Shown: in pieces, positions 51,020-58,867 of the stretch
How the letters are laid out: every line of letters starts with the position of its first letter
How positions within the stretch are numbered: the first letter of the stretch is position 1
Origin: Phycisphaerales bacterium
GTDB taxonomy: Bacteria > Planctomycetota > Phycisphaerae > UBA1845
Direction of reading: 5' to 3'
Assembly: GCA_020852275.1 (NCBI GenBank)
Contig: JADZBE010000032.1
Span: forward strand, 62,001-126,000
Length of the DNA stretch: 64,000 bases
Made by a program: the position numbers and the translations under genes
Notes under the pieces: generated by a model
Database searches by the model: none
Seen by the model: the letters and a program-made list of their open reading frames with translations, nothing else
What the model was told of the DNA's origin: nothing

Positions 51020-51871
51020 TTGATCTCCAGTGCATCCGTAAGCCCGGCAGCGTCAGGTCGGTCCCCTCTTCCGCACGATTCCAGATCCCTCAGACCGGTC
51101 GGCCGATTCAGGGCGTTCACGCTGATCGAACTGCTCACCGTGATCGCGATTATCAGCCTGCTGATCTCGATCCTGCTGCCGTCCCTGAGCCGCGCGCGGG
51201 AACAGGCCAAGAGCGTCCACTGCCTCGCCCGGCTCAAGGAAATGGGCAACGCGCTGGCCGCGTACATGAACAACTTCGGCGGCCAGCTTCCACCCGCCCT
51301 TTGGAACCCGGACCGCAAGAGCCTTGAGCGCGAAACGGACGTCGACTTCGGCTGGTGCGAGATCGTCTGGACGTACGTGTACAGCGATGCGATCAAGGTC
51401 GCCGAGCACTTCCCCGCGCAGCGCAGCGTCCGCGGCGACATCTGGCAGAATTACTTCGAGTGCCGCGCGGCCGGGGAAGGGCAAAGCAGCGGGCACTTCC
51501 GCGTGTACCTGCCCGCGTGGGCGAGCGGCTCGTACGACATTGAGAAGGACGGCCGCTACGGGTACGACACACGGGCGGAGCCGCGCTACAGCGCCGTGAT
51601 CGAACGGGTGCGCATGGTTCTGCCCATCCTCACGGACGCCAACGAGTTCTCCGAACGGGGCGACGGCATCGGCAACGACGACTGCAGCTACATCGACGCC
51701 GCGGAGGCCAACATCGCCGGCAGCACGGGACGCAACGGCAACCGCATCTCCGACCGCCACTACGGCGGGGCGAACTACCTCTTCCCCGACTTCCACGCCG
51801 AGTCCGACCGCAAGCTCCGCGAACGCCTCGCGCAGGACTGGGATCTCAACGGGATCAAGGACATCGAGTGA
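51020..51871 (+). CDS. pseudopilin-like secreted protein
   Basis: A 283-residue protein. The prepilin N-terminal motif RFRAFTLIELLTVIAIISLLIS is near residue 30, followed by ILLPSLSRAREQAKSVHCLARLKEMG, the standard planctomycete consensus after the membrane helix. The exported part ends with ISDRHYGGANYLFPDFHAESD, an H-x9-DF-H variant of the H-x9-DG motif. The start is assigned to TTG 51020 because CCGGAG lies at the right distance; the frame is open further upstream. It is possibly assembled by a type II secretion/pilus-like system encoded elsewhere. Confidence 0.78.
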   Translation: MISSASVSPAASGRSPLPHDSRSLRPVGRFRAFTLIELLTVIAIISLLISILLPSLSRAREQAKSVHCLARLKEMGNALAAYMNNFGGQLPPALWNPDRKSLERETDVDFGWCEIVWTYVYSDAIKVAEHFPAQRSVRGDIWQNYFECRAAGEGQSSGHFRVYLPAWASGSYDIEKDGRYGYDTRAEPRYSAVIERVRMVLPILTDANEFSERGDGIGNDDCSYIDAAEANIAGSTGRNGNRISDRHYGGANYLFPDFHAESDRKLRERLAQDWDLNGIKDIE

Positions 51872-51891
51872 CCGGGGCTTGAAACGGTCGC

Positions 51892-52070
51892 CGCTGCCCT
51901 TCCGTGGCGAACGGTGCCGTTCCGTCATTCCCGCGCAGGCGGGAATCCAGTTGCTGGCCGGCGGGGCATCACGAATCCAGCGGTTTTCCCGGGCGTTCTG
52001 GGCCCCCGCGTGCGCGGGGGTGACGGGTCCCATGCCCAGTTCATAGTTCCACCTCGGGCGGCTGAATCAA
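51892..52070 (+). mobile_element. MITE-like element, copy D
   Basis: The start CCCTTCCGTGGCGAACGG and the end AGTTCCACCTCGGGCGGCTG are the inverted ends. Inside: one GTCATTCCCGCGC..GGCGGGAATCCAG unit near 51924, and the GGGCCCCCGCGTGCGCGGGG hairpin near 51999. Confidence 0.65.
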
Positions 52071-52072
52071 GC

Positions 52073-52114
52073 GAGCCGGGGACTTCAGCCCACAGAGGCT
52101 GAAGTCCCCGGCTC
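52073..52114 (-). terminator. long perfect hairpin after rplT
   Basis: GAGCCGGGGACTTCAGCC and GGCTGAAGTCCCCGGCTC form an 18-bp perfect stem with loop CACAGA. It sits about 45 bases after the rplT stop (minus strand), where a terminator is expected. No T-tract follows. Confidence 0.7.
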
Positions 52115-52158
52115 GTTGAAAGTTCCGCCGTCCCCGGCAAGCCAAGTCGCCACGGCGA

Positions 52159-52533
52159 TCAGGCCGCCACAGCGCCCTTGGGCGGGTGCTTCCTGGCCAG
52201 TTCGACGATGGCGTCGAAGTCCTGCGGCGCGTGGATGGCGATCTCGCTGAGCATCTTGCGGTTCAGCTCGATGCCCGCGCCCTGCAGCCCGTGAATGAAC
52301 CGGCTGTAGCGGATGCCGCGCATCTCGCACGCGGCCGTAAGGCGCGTGACCCAGAGCGACCGAAAATCCCGCTTGCGCCGCCGGCGATCGCGGAAGGCGT
52401 AAACGCCGGCGCGGATGACCGCCTCCTGCGCCAGCCGGAAGCTGGAGCTGCGCTGCGACCGATACCCCTTGGCGTCGTTGAGTACTCTACGCTTGCGACG
52501 ATGCGTCGCCGCGCCCATTCTTGCTCTTGGCAT
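52159..52533 (-). CDS. rplT: 50S ribosomal protein L20
   Basis: A 124-residue basic protein. PRARMGAATHRRKRRVLNDAKGYRSQRSSSFRLAQEAVIRAG and RDRRRRKRDFRSLWVTRLTAA in outline are the family hallmark. It binds 23S rRNA early in assembly. The start ATG 52533 (MPRARMG) is chosen over a longer frame. Downstream of rpmI in the usual order, with a 164-base gap. A C-terminal extension beyond the approximately 115-residue norm is small. Confidence 0.97.
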   Translation of the reverse strand: MPRARMGAATHRRKRRVLNDAKGYRSQRSSSFRLAQEAVIRAGVYAFRDRRRRKRDFRSLWVTRLTAACEMRGIRYSRFIHGLQGAGIELNRKMLSEIAIHAPQDFDAIVELARKHPPKGAVAA

Positions 52534-52697
52534 GTTCGTATCTCCGCTTCGCGCCGAGCGCCTCGCGGCCCTCGTGCCCAATTTCGTGCGGCGCCACGTG
52601 CCGAACCCCTTGCGGCGCGTCGTCGGTGCCGGCCGCAGCCCGCGCCTCCGCGAGCCTGCGCACGACCCCCCGATTCGACGCCGCCGGCGGCGCGATC

Positions 52698-52895
52698 CTA
52701 CGCTTCACCCATGTTGATCTTGATGTTCTTGCTGATCACGTTGTTCAGCACCCCGTGCTTCTTGAGATGCCGAACGCGTGAGCCGCTCTTCCCGCTCATC
52801 AGGTGGCTGGCGTTGGGACGCTTGTGCTTGACCTTGCCGTTGGCCGTAATCTTGATTCGCTTCTTCAGACCCTTGTGCGTCTTCATCTTTGGCAT
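52698..52895 (-). CDS. rpmI: 50S ribosomal protein L35
   Basis: A 65-residue basic protein, MPKMKTHKGLKKRIKITANG onward, with KVKHKRPNASHLMSGKSGSR. It is the normal length. rpmI and rplT are usually preceded by infC, but no infC lies upstream here. AAAGGGACG precedes the ATG. Confidence 0.97.
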   Translation of the reverse strand: MPKMKTHKGLKKRIKITANGKVKHKRPNASHLMSGKSGSRVRHLKKHGVLNNVISKNIKINMGEA

Positions 52896-52944
52896 GGCAC
52901 GTCCCTTTCCCTTTCGTCCGCGCCACCCAAAGCGCGAGCCGGGC

Positions 52945-52972
52945 AGTATAAGGGCGGGAGGAGCGGCTGCAA
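52945..52972 (-). promoter_or_regulatory. candidate promoter of rpmI-rplT
   Basis: On the minus strand TTGCAG (52972-52967) and TATACT (52950-52945) are 16 bases apart. The 5' leader would be only about 45 bases, too short for an infC-type L20 autoregulatory leader. Confidence 0.55.
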
Positions 52973-53099
52973 TGGGGGGCGAACGGTGAATTCGACGCTT
53001 CTAGTCGGGACTGTCGCGTTTTTCAGCGCGCCGGGGAGAACGTGGTACTCGTCCGAGGCGCCTATCTGCATGGCCGCCTGTGAATCTCTTGTTGCCCCG

Positions 53100-53128
53100 T
53101 TGAGTCCATCCGTGGAAACCTCTAGACT
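53100..53128 (+). promoter_or_regulatory. candidate promoter of the sugar-nucleotide cluster
   Basis: TTGAGT (53100-53105) and TAGACT (53123-53128) are 17 bases apart, 90 bases before the first gene of the cluster. It is divergent from the rpmI promoter. Confidence 0.55.
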
Positions 53129-53217
53129 AACCGGACTCGCCGCTGCGTGCGGCAGTGGCCTTCAGCTTTGCAAGCTGGGGTTAACAAAAACAATTCTGAT
53201 TGACAGGCGGACCAGGC

Positions 53218-53955
53218 ATGAAGGGCGTCATTCTCGGTGGAGGCACGGGGTCTCGGTTGCACCCGTTGACCAAGGTCACCAACAAGCACCTCCTGCCGGT
53301 TTACAACCGGCCGATGATCTACTACCCGATTGAGTGCCTCGTGAAGTCGGGGATCGACGAGATTCTCCTTGTGACCGGCGGCGAGAACGCGGGCGACTAC
53401 CTGCGCCTTCTGGGCAACGGGAAGGAACTGGGCGTCAAGAACCTGCACTACACCTACCAGGAGGCCGCCACGGGCATCGCCGGGGCGCTTTCCCTGGCGG
53501 AGGACTTCGCCGACGGCGGGCCGATCTGCCTGGTCCTCGGCGACAACATCCTCGAGTACGTCATCAAGCACAGCGTCGAGGCCTACAAGATGAAGCCGGC
53601 CGGGGCGCGCATTCTGCTTGCGCAGGTCCAGAACCCGCAGGCCTACGGCGTGGCGGAGATCGAGGGCGACCGGGTCGTGAACATCATCGAGAAGCCGAAG
53701 AACCCCAAGACGAACTGGGCGGTGATCGGCATCTACTTTTACGACAACACGGTGTTCGACTACGTGAAGAAGTTGACGCCGTCGGCGCGCGGCGAACTGG
53801 AAATCACGGACGTCAATAACTACTACATCAAGGCGGGGCGGATGGCGTTCGACAAGGTGGAAGGCTGGTGGGCGGACGCGGGCGAGAACATCGACTTCTA
53901 CCTGCAAAGCTGCCTGCGCGTCTCGCAGACGGGCGCGAATCACCCGGTGGATTGA
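53218..53955 (+). CDS. rfbA: sugar-1-phosphate nucleotidyltransferase (RmlA/RfbA-like)
   Basis: A 245-residue enzyme that activates glucose-1-phosphate with dTTP (or a related sugar and nucleotide). N-terminal [27 protein letters not shown] is the nucleotide-binding signature; [38 protein letters not shown] and WWADAGE complete the active site. It is about 45 residues shorter than typical RmlA (about 290), lacking the C-terminal allosteric part. ATG 53218 follows GGCGGACCAGG. It opens a cluster with a glycosyltransferase, RfbC and an SDR. Confidence 0.88.
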   Translation: MKGVILGGGTGSRLHPLTKVTNKHLLPVYNRPMIYYPIECLVKSGIDEILLVTGGENAGDYLRLLGNGKELGVKNLHYTYQEAATGIAGALSLAEDFADGGPICLVLGDNILEYVIKHSVEAYKMKPAGARILLAQVQNPQAYGVAEIEGDRVVNIIEKPKNPKTNWAVIGIYFYDNTVFDYVKKLTPSARGELEITDVNNYYIKAGRMAFDKVEGWWADAGENIDFYLQSCLRVSQTGANHPVD

Positions 53956-54226
53956 GGTGGGGCAGCTTTCCGAGCTGCCAAGGGTCCGGACAGTTCTCCG
54001 AACTGCTGGAAGCACCCTGACAGGGCTTGAGGCGCGGGGGATGGGACAGGCATCGGCGGATTCTGCCGCATCACTTTCCGCCCGTCCGAATAGGGAATCC
54101 GACGTTGTTGAAACACGGTGCGTCCAGCGCCATAATCAGCGGCTCGCGCGCAGGCGTATTCCAGAATACACCGGCCTTGCCATGCTTGCGGTGAGTCGAG
54201 GAGACCGGATCGGAAAGGAGCGGATC

Positions 54227-55015
54227 ATGGACCATAAGACCATCATCGTCATGCCGGCCTACAATGCCGAGCGGACGGTCGAGCGCATCTACAAGGACAT
54301 CCCCAAGGGCAGCTATGCCGAGTGCATCCTCGTGGATGACTGCAGCAAGGATAAGACCTGCGAGGTCGCGGCCAAGCTGGGCATCACGGTCATCAAGCAC
54401 GACCGCAACAAGGGGTACGGCGGCAACCAGAAGACGTGCTACCGGGCGGCCATGGAGCGCGGGGCGGACTACGTGATCATGCTGCACCCGGATTATCAGT
54501 ACGACGCGCGGGTGATTCCCGCGGCGGTGGACATCATGCGCCACGGCATCTGCGACGTGCTGCTGGGCAACCGCATCCGCACGCGGCGCGAAGCGCTGGA
54601 GGGCGGGATGCCCATCGCCAAGTACCTGGCGAACCGCGGACTGACGTTCATGGAAAACGTGGTGATGGGCCAGAACGCCGGCGAGCTGCACAGCGGCTTC
54701 CGCGCGTACACGCGGAAAGTGCTGGAGACGATCCCGTTCGAGCGCAACAGCGACGACTTCGTGTTCGACTCGCAGTTCCTGATGCAGACGGTGCACTTCG
54801 GGTTCAAGCTCGGCGACATCCCGGTCCCCGTGCGCTACTTCGACGAGATGAGCAGCATCAACTACAAGCGGGCCAGCGAGTACGCCATCCTGACGATGTG
54901 GTACCTGTTCCGCTTCGTCACGCACCGCGTCGGCGTGTGGAAGCACCCGACGTTTCAGCCCGGCGGCGAGGACCTGGACCGGCATTGGAGCAGATTGCAG
55001 GGGGCGAGAGCATAA
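54227..55015 (+). CDS. family 2 glycosyltransferase
   Basis: A 262-residue GT-A glycosyltransferase. [22 protein letters not shown] starts the fold; [12 protein letters not shown] and [20 protein letters not shown] follow; the D-x-D-like HPDYQYD supports metal/nucleotide-sugar binding. It resembles dolichol/undecaprenyl-phosphate sugar synthases in the first 230 residues but has no membrane segments. ATG 54227 has AAAGGAGCGG. It lies in the same direction as rfbA and is likely part of a surface-polysaccharide pathway. Confidence 0.9.
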   Translation: MDHKTIIVMPAYNAERTVERIYKDIPKGSYAECILVDDCSKDKTCEVAAKLGITVIKHDRNKGYGGNQKTCYRAAMERGADYVIMLHPDYQYDARVIPAAVDIMRHGICDVLLGNRIRTRREALEGGMPIAKYLANRGLTFMENVVMGQNAGELHSGFRAYTRKVLETIPFERNSDDFVFDSQFLMQTVHFGFKLGDIPVPVRYFDEMSSINYKRASEYAILTMWYLFRFVTHRVGVWKHPTFQPGGEDLDRHWSRLQGARA

Positions 55016-55100
55016 CCAATGTCGAATAGCGAATGGCGAATGGCGGAATGCGGCCCGAGGTTTGATCAGATCTTTCGCAATTTGCAATTCGCAATTCGCT
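55016..55100. repeat. GCGAATGGCGAATGGCG / inverted pair
   Basis: TAGCGAATGGCGAATGGCGG near 55026 faces GCAATTCGCAATTCGCTACT near 55084. The two arms can form a broken hairpin in the intergenic space between the glycosyltransferase and rfbC. The same family occurs at 55690-55800 and weakly at 41940. Confidence 0.6.
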
Positions 55101-55120
55101 ACTAACACGCGAGGGAACCT

Positions 55121-55690
55121 ATGCCATTTACTTTCACACCCTGCCCCATTCCCGACGTGCTGCTCATTCAGGCGAAGGCCTTCAATGACCCGCGCGGGTT
55201 TTTCATGGAGACGTTCAAGCGCTCCGACTTCGAGAAGTGGATTCCGAAGCGATTCGTGCAGGGCAACTACAGCCACTCGACGGCGCGCGGCGTGATCCGC
55301 GGCATGCACTTCCAGATCAACCCGCACGCGCAGGGCAAGCTGATGTGGTGCCAGCGCGGCGAGATTTACGACGTCGCCATCGACATCCGCAAAGGCTCGC
55401 CGTGGTACGGCAAGTACGTCGGCGAGGTGCTCTCGGGCGAGAACAAGAGGATGCTCTGGGTGCCCGAGGGATTCGCGCACGGCTTCCAGGTGCTGTCGGA
55501 ATCGGCCGACGTGCTGTACCAGGTGACCGACGAGTGGGCGCCGGCGACGGAGCGCTCGATCATCTGGGACGATCCGGACATCAACGTGCAGTGGCCCATC
55601 AAGGGCGAGCCGCTGCTTTCGGACAAGGACGCCAAAGCGCCGAAGCTGAAGGACGCGGCGGATATCAATTTTGTGTACGAGGGGAAGTGA
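55121..55690 (+). CDS. rfbC: dTDP-4-dehydrorhamnose 3,5-epimerase
   Basis: A 189-residue cupin-fold epimerase. FNDPRGFFMETFKRSDF is the N-terminal signature, then FVQGNYSHSTARGVIRGMHFQ (catalytic His), KLMWCQRGEIYDVAIDIRKGSPWYG and WVPEGFAHGF, and the Tyr near QVTDEW. It produces a 6-deoxy-4-keto sugar for rhamnose or a related sugar. ATG 55121 follows CGAGGGAACCT. No rmlB or rmlD is in the window; the adjacent SDR may do one of these steps. Confidence 0.93.
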   Translation: MPFTFTPCPIPDVLLIQAKAFNDPRGFFMETFKRSDFEKWIPKRFVQGNYSHSTARGVIRGMHFQINPHAQGKLMWCQRGEIYDVAIDIRKGSPWYGKYVGEVLSGENKRMLWVPEGFAHGFQVLSESADVLYQVTDEWAPATERSIIWDDPDINVQWPIKGEPLLSDKDAKAPKLKDAADINFVYEGK

Positions 55691-55800
55691 TAGCAAATAG
55701 CGAATGGCGAATGGCGAATGGCGAACGCAACTCGGATGCGGTGAAGACGCAGGGATCTGGTCTTTCATGCGCTATTCGTAATTCGCCATTCGATATTCAC
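55690..55800. repeat. GCGAATGGCGAATGGCG / inverted pair
   Basis: TAGCGAATGGCGAATGGCGA near 55698 faces TATTCGTAATTCGCCATTCG near 55772. It occupies the space before the SDR gene and could affect its expression. Confidence 0.6.
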
Positions 55801-55826
55801 AGGCGATTTGAGGCGGAACAGCAATC

Positions 55827-56849
55827 ATGATCAAGAACGTCTTCGTCACCGGCGGCGCGGGGTATATCGGCTCGGTCCTCGTCCCTCTGCTGATGGACAA
55901 GGGCTACAAGGTCACCGTGCTCGACCGCCTGTTCTTCGGGCGCGACACGCTGCCGGCGGACGGCGCGAATCTCCGCGTCATCAAGGACGACATCCGCACC
56001 TGCAACGCCTCCGTGCTGAAGGGCATGGACGCGGTGATCGACCTGGCGGCCGTCTCCAACGATCCCGCCGGCGAGCTGGATCAGGAGAAAACGTGGCAGA
56101 TCAACCATCGCGGCCGGGCGCGCATCTGCAAGCTCGCCAAGGAAGCCGGCGTGCAGCGCTACATCCTGCCGTCGTCGTGCAGCATCTACGGCTTTCAAGA
56201 GGGCGTGCTCGATGAGACCGCCAAGATCAACCCGCTGACCACGTATGCCGAGGCCAACGGCGCCGCGGAGCGCGACGTGCTTCCGCTGGCGGACAAGAAC
56301 TTCACCGTCGTCGTCATCCGTCAGGCCACCGTGTACGGCGCGTCGCCGCGCATGCGCTTCGACCTGGCGGTGAACGGGATGGTCAAGGGCTTCCTCGAGA
56401 AAGGGAAGATCCCGATCCTCCGCGACGGGACGCAATGGCGCCCGATGGTCCACGTGGCCGACACGTCGAAGTGCCAGGTGATGCTGCTGTCCGCGCCTGC
56501 GGAGAAGATCAACGGTCAGATCTTTAACGTCGGCTGCAACGCACAGAATTACCAGATCAAGCCGCTGGCGGAAGAGGTCGCCCGCGGACTCAACATGCCC
56601 TTCGAGATGGAATGGTATGGCGCGCCGGACCACCGTTCGTACCAGGTGAGCTTCAACAAGCTGTCGAGCACGCTCGACTGGCGGCCGGACTTCGACGCGG
56701 CCAAGGGCGCCCGCCAGATCGCCGACCAGATCAAGAGCGGCCAGCTCAAACCCGCCGACCCGCGCACCATCACGGTGGGCTGGTACAAGCACCTCATCGA
56801 GAGCAACAAGCTGGCGAAGGAGGTGGCGATGAACGGGGAGATGCTGTAA
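55827..56849 (+). CDS. NAD-dependent epimerase/dehydratase (extended SDR) with altered YxxxK
   Basis: A 340-residue nucleotide-sugar SDR. VFVTGGAGYIGSVLVPLL is the dinucleotide-binding loop; IDLAAVSNDP and the Ser/Tyr region LPSSCSIYGF follow. Where active enzymes have YxxxK, this protein reads YAEAN, so the catalytic Lys is replaced by Asn. Either another Lys takes its role or the protein is not a canonical oxidoreductase. The C-terminal domain has VTVGWYKHLIES. ATG 55827 follows GGCGGAACAGC. It completes the rfbA-GT-rfbC cluster. Confidence 0.87.
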   Translation: MIKNVFVTGGAGYIGSVLVPLLMDKGYKVTVLDRLFFGRDTLPADGANLRVIKDDIRTCNASVLKGMDAVIDLAAVSNDPAGELDQEKTWQINHRGRARICKLAKEAGVQRYILPSSCSIYGFQEGVLDETAKINPLTTYAEANGAAERDVLPLADKNFTVVVIRQATVYGASPRMRFDLAVNGMVKGFLEKGKIPILRDGTQWRPMVHVADTSKCQVMLLSAPAEKINGQIFNVGCNAQNYQIKPLAEEVARGLNMPFEMEWYGAPDHRSYQVSFNKLSSTLDWRPDFDAAKGARQIADQIKSGQLKPADPRTITVGWYKHLIESNKLAKEVAMNGEML

Positions 56850-56914
56850 CTGCCTGCGGCGAACGCCATTCAACTTGGGGCACCGAGTGGACCCAAGTCC
56901 GCTGCTCGCGGCGA

Positions 56915-57030
56915 TGAGGGCACTGCTCGCAGAGCAGTGGCACACCTTCCCCCTTGGGTCCACCACCTCGAGCTGATCCAGAAAGCCATTCAACATGAGG
57001 GCGCTGCTCGCAGAGCAGTGGCACACGTGG
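56915..57030. repeat. CACTGCTCGCAGAGCAGTG hairpin repeat, two copies
   Basis: GGGCACTGCTCGCAGAGCAG (about 56918) and GGGCGCTGCTCGCAGAGCAG (about 57000) are nearly identical hairpins separated by about 80 bases. A relative is at 12245. They precede the lipoprotein gene. Confidence 0.65.
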
Positions 57031-57107
57031 CTTGAAGCGGCGCCTGCTCGTCCTGCCCGGCGACGTGGCGATTGGTTCGCCGCTGGGAGCTGTGTACCAT
57101 AGCCCGA

Positions 57108-57956
57108 ATGAGCGTACGCAGGCTGTGGTCCTCAACCGTTGCCATCGCGGTCATGCTGCCCTCAATCGGCTGCCAGTCGCCCGGCGGCGGTGGGGGGTTC
57201 GGCAGCACCGGCGGGGGAGTGCCCTGGACGATTCTGGCGCTGGAGGTCGAGCAGGGGCCTTACTCAGTCAAGAATGCCGAGCGCATGGCCGAGTCGCTGC
57301 GCGCGGTCAAGGGCATCAAACCTGGAGCCGTGCGCGTGGCGCATGATCCCGACGGAACCTCGCGCGTGTACTACGGGCGCTATCCGACGCGCACCGACTC
57401 CAAGACCGGGCGGCGCATCTTCCCTCCGCAGATGGACAAGGATCTCAAGCTGATCAAGTTCCTCCGCTTCGAGGACGGAACCAACTACTTCGCCCTGGCG
57501 TCGCGCGTGCGCGAGCCCCAGCCGGACGTGGGCGAACCCGCGTGGTCGCTCAAACGCGCGGATCGACCCTACACCTTGCAGGTCGCCGTCTTCGAGTCCG
57601 ACGTGGTGGAGAACTCAAAGGAGTCGGCGGCCAAATGGTGCGAGGCGCTGCGACGGAGAGGCTACGAGGCATACTACTACCACGCCTCGGTCAGCAGCAT
57701 GGTGACCGTCGGCGCGTTCGGCAAGGAGGACGTGCGGCTCGACCATGGCCGGTTGGTGTACGGCGACCGCGTCCGCAGGCTTCAGGAGGACGAGGCGCTG
57801 CGTTACAACTACGTGAACGGCGAGAAAGTGTTCGTGATCGACCACGGCAAGCGCGTGCCCGTGCCGTCGCAGGTCATGCTGGTGCCGGGACATGAGGACG
57901 AGCAGTTGATGAAGGACGCGGAGTTCAGTCCTCCGAAGCAAGGGACCAGGCAATAG
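57108..57956 (+). CDS. putative lipoprotein with SPOR-like domain
   Basis: A 282-residue protein. Its signal peptide ends in a lipobox-like LPSIGC near residue 22. A Gly-rich linker follows. Two similar beta-alpha segments, ILALEVEQGPYSVKNAERMAESLRAVKG and YTLQVAVFESDVVENSKESAAKWCEALRRRGYEAYYYH in outline, resemble SPOR (sporulation-related, peptidoglycan-binding) folds. If so it would bind denuded glycan strands near the septum. The ATG 57108 is the longest sensible start after repeat DNA. Confidence 0.6.
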   Translation: MSVRRLWSSTVAIAVMLPSIGCQSPGGGGGFGSTGGGVPWTILALEVEQGPYSVKNAERMAESLRAVKGIKPGAVRVAHDPDGTSRVYYGRYPTRTDSKTGRRIFPPQMDKDLKLIKFLRFEDGTNYFALASRVREPQPDVGEPAWSLKRADRPYTLQVAVFESDVVENSKESAAKWCEALRRRGYEAYYYHASVSSMVTVGAFGKEDVRLDHGRLVYGDRVRRLQEDEALRYNYVNGEKVFVIDHGKRVPVPSQVMLVPGHEDEQLMKDAEFSPPKQGTRQ

Positions 57957-58020
57957 GCAACAGGCAAGAGGCTAGAGGTAGCAGGCAACCGGCAACTGGG
58001 GAACGGGGAGCGGGCAACGG
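57950..58020. repeat. degenerate GGCAACAGGCAA simple repeat
   Basis: About seven degenerate 8- to 10-base units (AGGCAACAGG, GGCAACCGGC, GGCAACGGG) fill the gap before rdgB, which begins directly after. Confidence 0.6.
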
Positions 58021-58021
58021 G

Positions 58022-58627
58022 ATGCGACTGTTACTGGCGACGTCGAATGCGGGAAAGCTGAAGGAATTCCGGGCCATTTTGGACGGCTTGCCCGTGGAGT
58101 GCGTGACGCTCGATGCGTTTCCCGGCGTTGAGGAGCCGCACGAGGATCGCGCGACGTTCGAGGGAAATGCGGCGCTGAAAGTGATTTACTACGCCGCACG
58201 GACGGGACTGATTACGGTGGCGGATGATTCCGGACTGGAGGTCGATGCGCTGGGCGGCGCGCCGGGAGTGCTTTCGGCCCGGTTTTCCGGTGAACCGAAA
58301 AACGATCGCGCCAACAATGAGAAGCTGGTGAGCCTGCTGGCGGGCGTGCCGCAGCAGCGACGATCCGCGCGGTTCAAATGCGCGGCGGCGCTGGCGACCC
58401 CGGAGGGTCTGGTCGCCATCGAAACCGGCGCCATCGAGGGGCGCATCATCGACCCGCCGCGCGGGGAGAATGGCTTTGGCTATGATCCCCATTTTTTCGT
58501 CCCCCAGCTCGGCTGCACCACGGCTGAGATGCCGCCGGAGCTGAAGAACCGCCTCAGTCACCGGGGTCAGGCCTTGCGGAAACTGCGGGCGCACATTGAG
58601 AGGCTGACCACCGAAATCTCAACGTAG
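58022..58627 (+). CDS. rdgB: XTP/dITP pyrophosphatase (RdgB/HAM1 family)
   Basis: A 201-residue enzyme that hydrolyses non-canonical purine NTPs to NMPs and so protects DNA from deaminated bases. N-terminal LLLATSNAGKLKEFRAIL is the substrate-binding signature; TFEGNAALKV, VADDSGLEVDALGGAPGVLSARF, and the FGYDPHFFVP loop near residue 155 complete the active site, and SHRGQALRKL follows. The normal length is about 200. The gene is monocistronic as far as seen, preceded by a simple repeat. Confidence 0.95.
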   Translation: MRLLLATSNAGKLKEFRAILDGLPVECVTLDAFPGVEEPHEDRATFEGNAALKVIYYAARTGLITVADDSGLEVDALGGAPGVLSARFSGEPKNDRANNEKLVSLLAGVPQQRRSARFKCAAALATPEGLVAIETGAIEGRIIDPPRGENGFGYDPHFFVPQLGCTTAEMPPELKNRLSHRGQALRKLRAHIERLTTEIST

Positions 58628-58689
58628 AGCTGACGGCAAATGCCCCCGTTGTCCGTCGAGAGTCAGCAGAGCACTGCGGATATCGAAGC

Positions 58690-58835
58690 TTGGTACGTGA
58701 TGCGTCACCCCCGCGCAGGCCGGAGAACCGTCAGCCCCGCGCAGGCGGGGGTCCGGTCCGCTCCGGAAATCCGCTGCATTCGTGCCTCTGAAAAGCCGCA
58801 GGCTGGATTCCCGCCTTCGTGGGAATGACGAGCAC
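58690..58835 (-). repeat. degenerate MITE-like element, reverse orientation
   Basis: The core words appear reversed: GTCACCCCCGCGCAGGC, then CCGCGCAGGCGGGGGTCCGG, then GGATTCCCGCCTTCGTGGGA. The terminal inverted repeats are too degenerate to locate. It lies between convergent rdgB and the ATP-grasp gene. Confidence 0.55.
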
Positions 58836-58867
58836 GGGGCTTCAAGACGGACGGGCCGGCGCCGGCG

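Noticed and set aside
57108-57956. Confident assignment as a SPOR-domain divisome protein
   Set aside because: Only a general beta-alpha resemblance is seen; it cannot be confirmed without a profile search.
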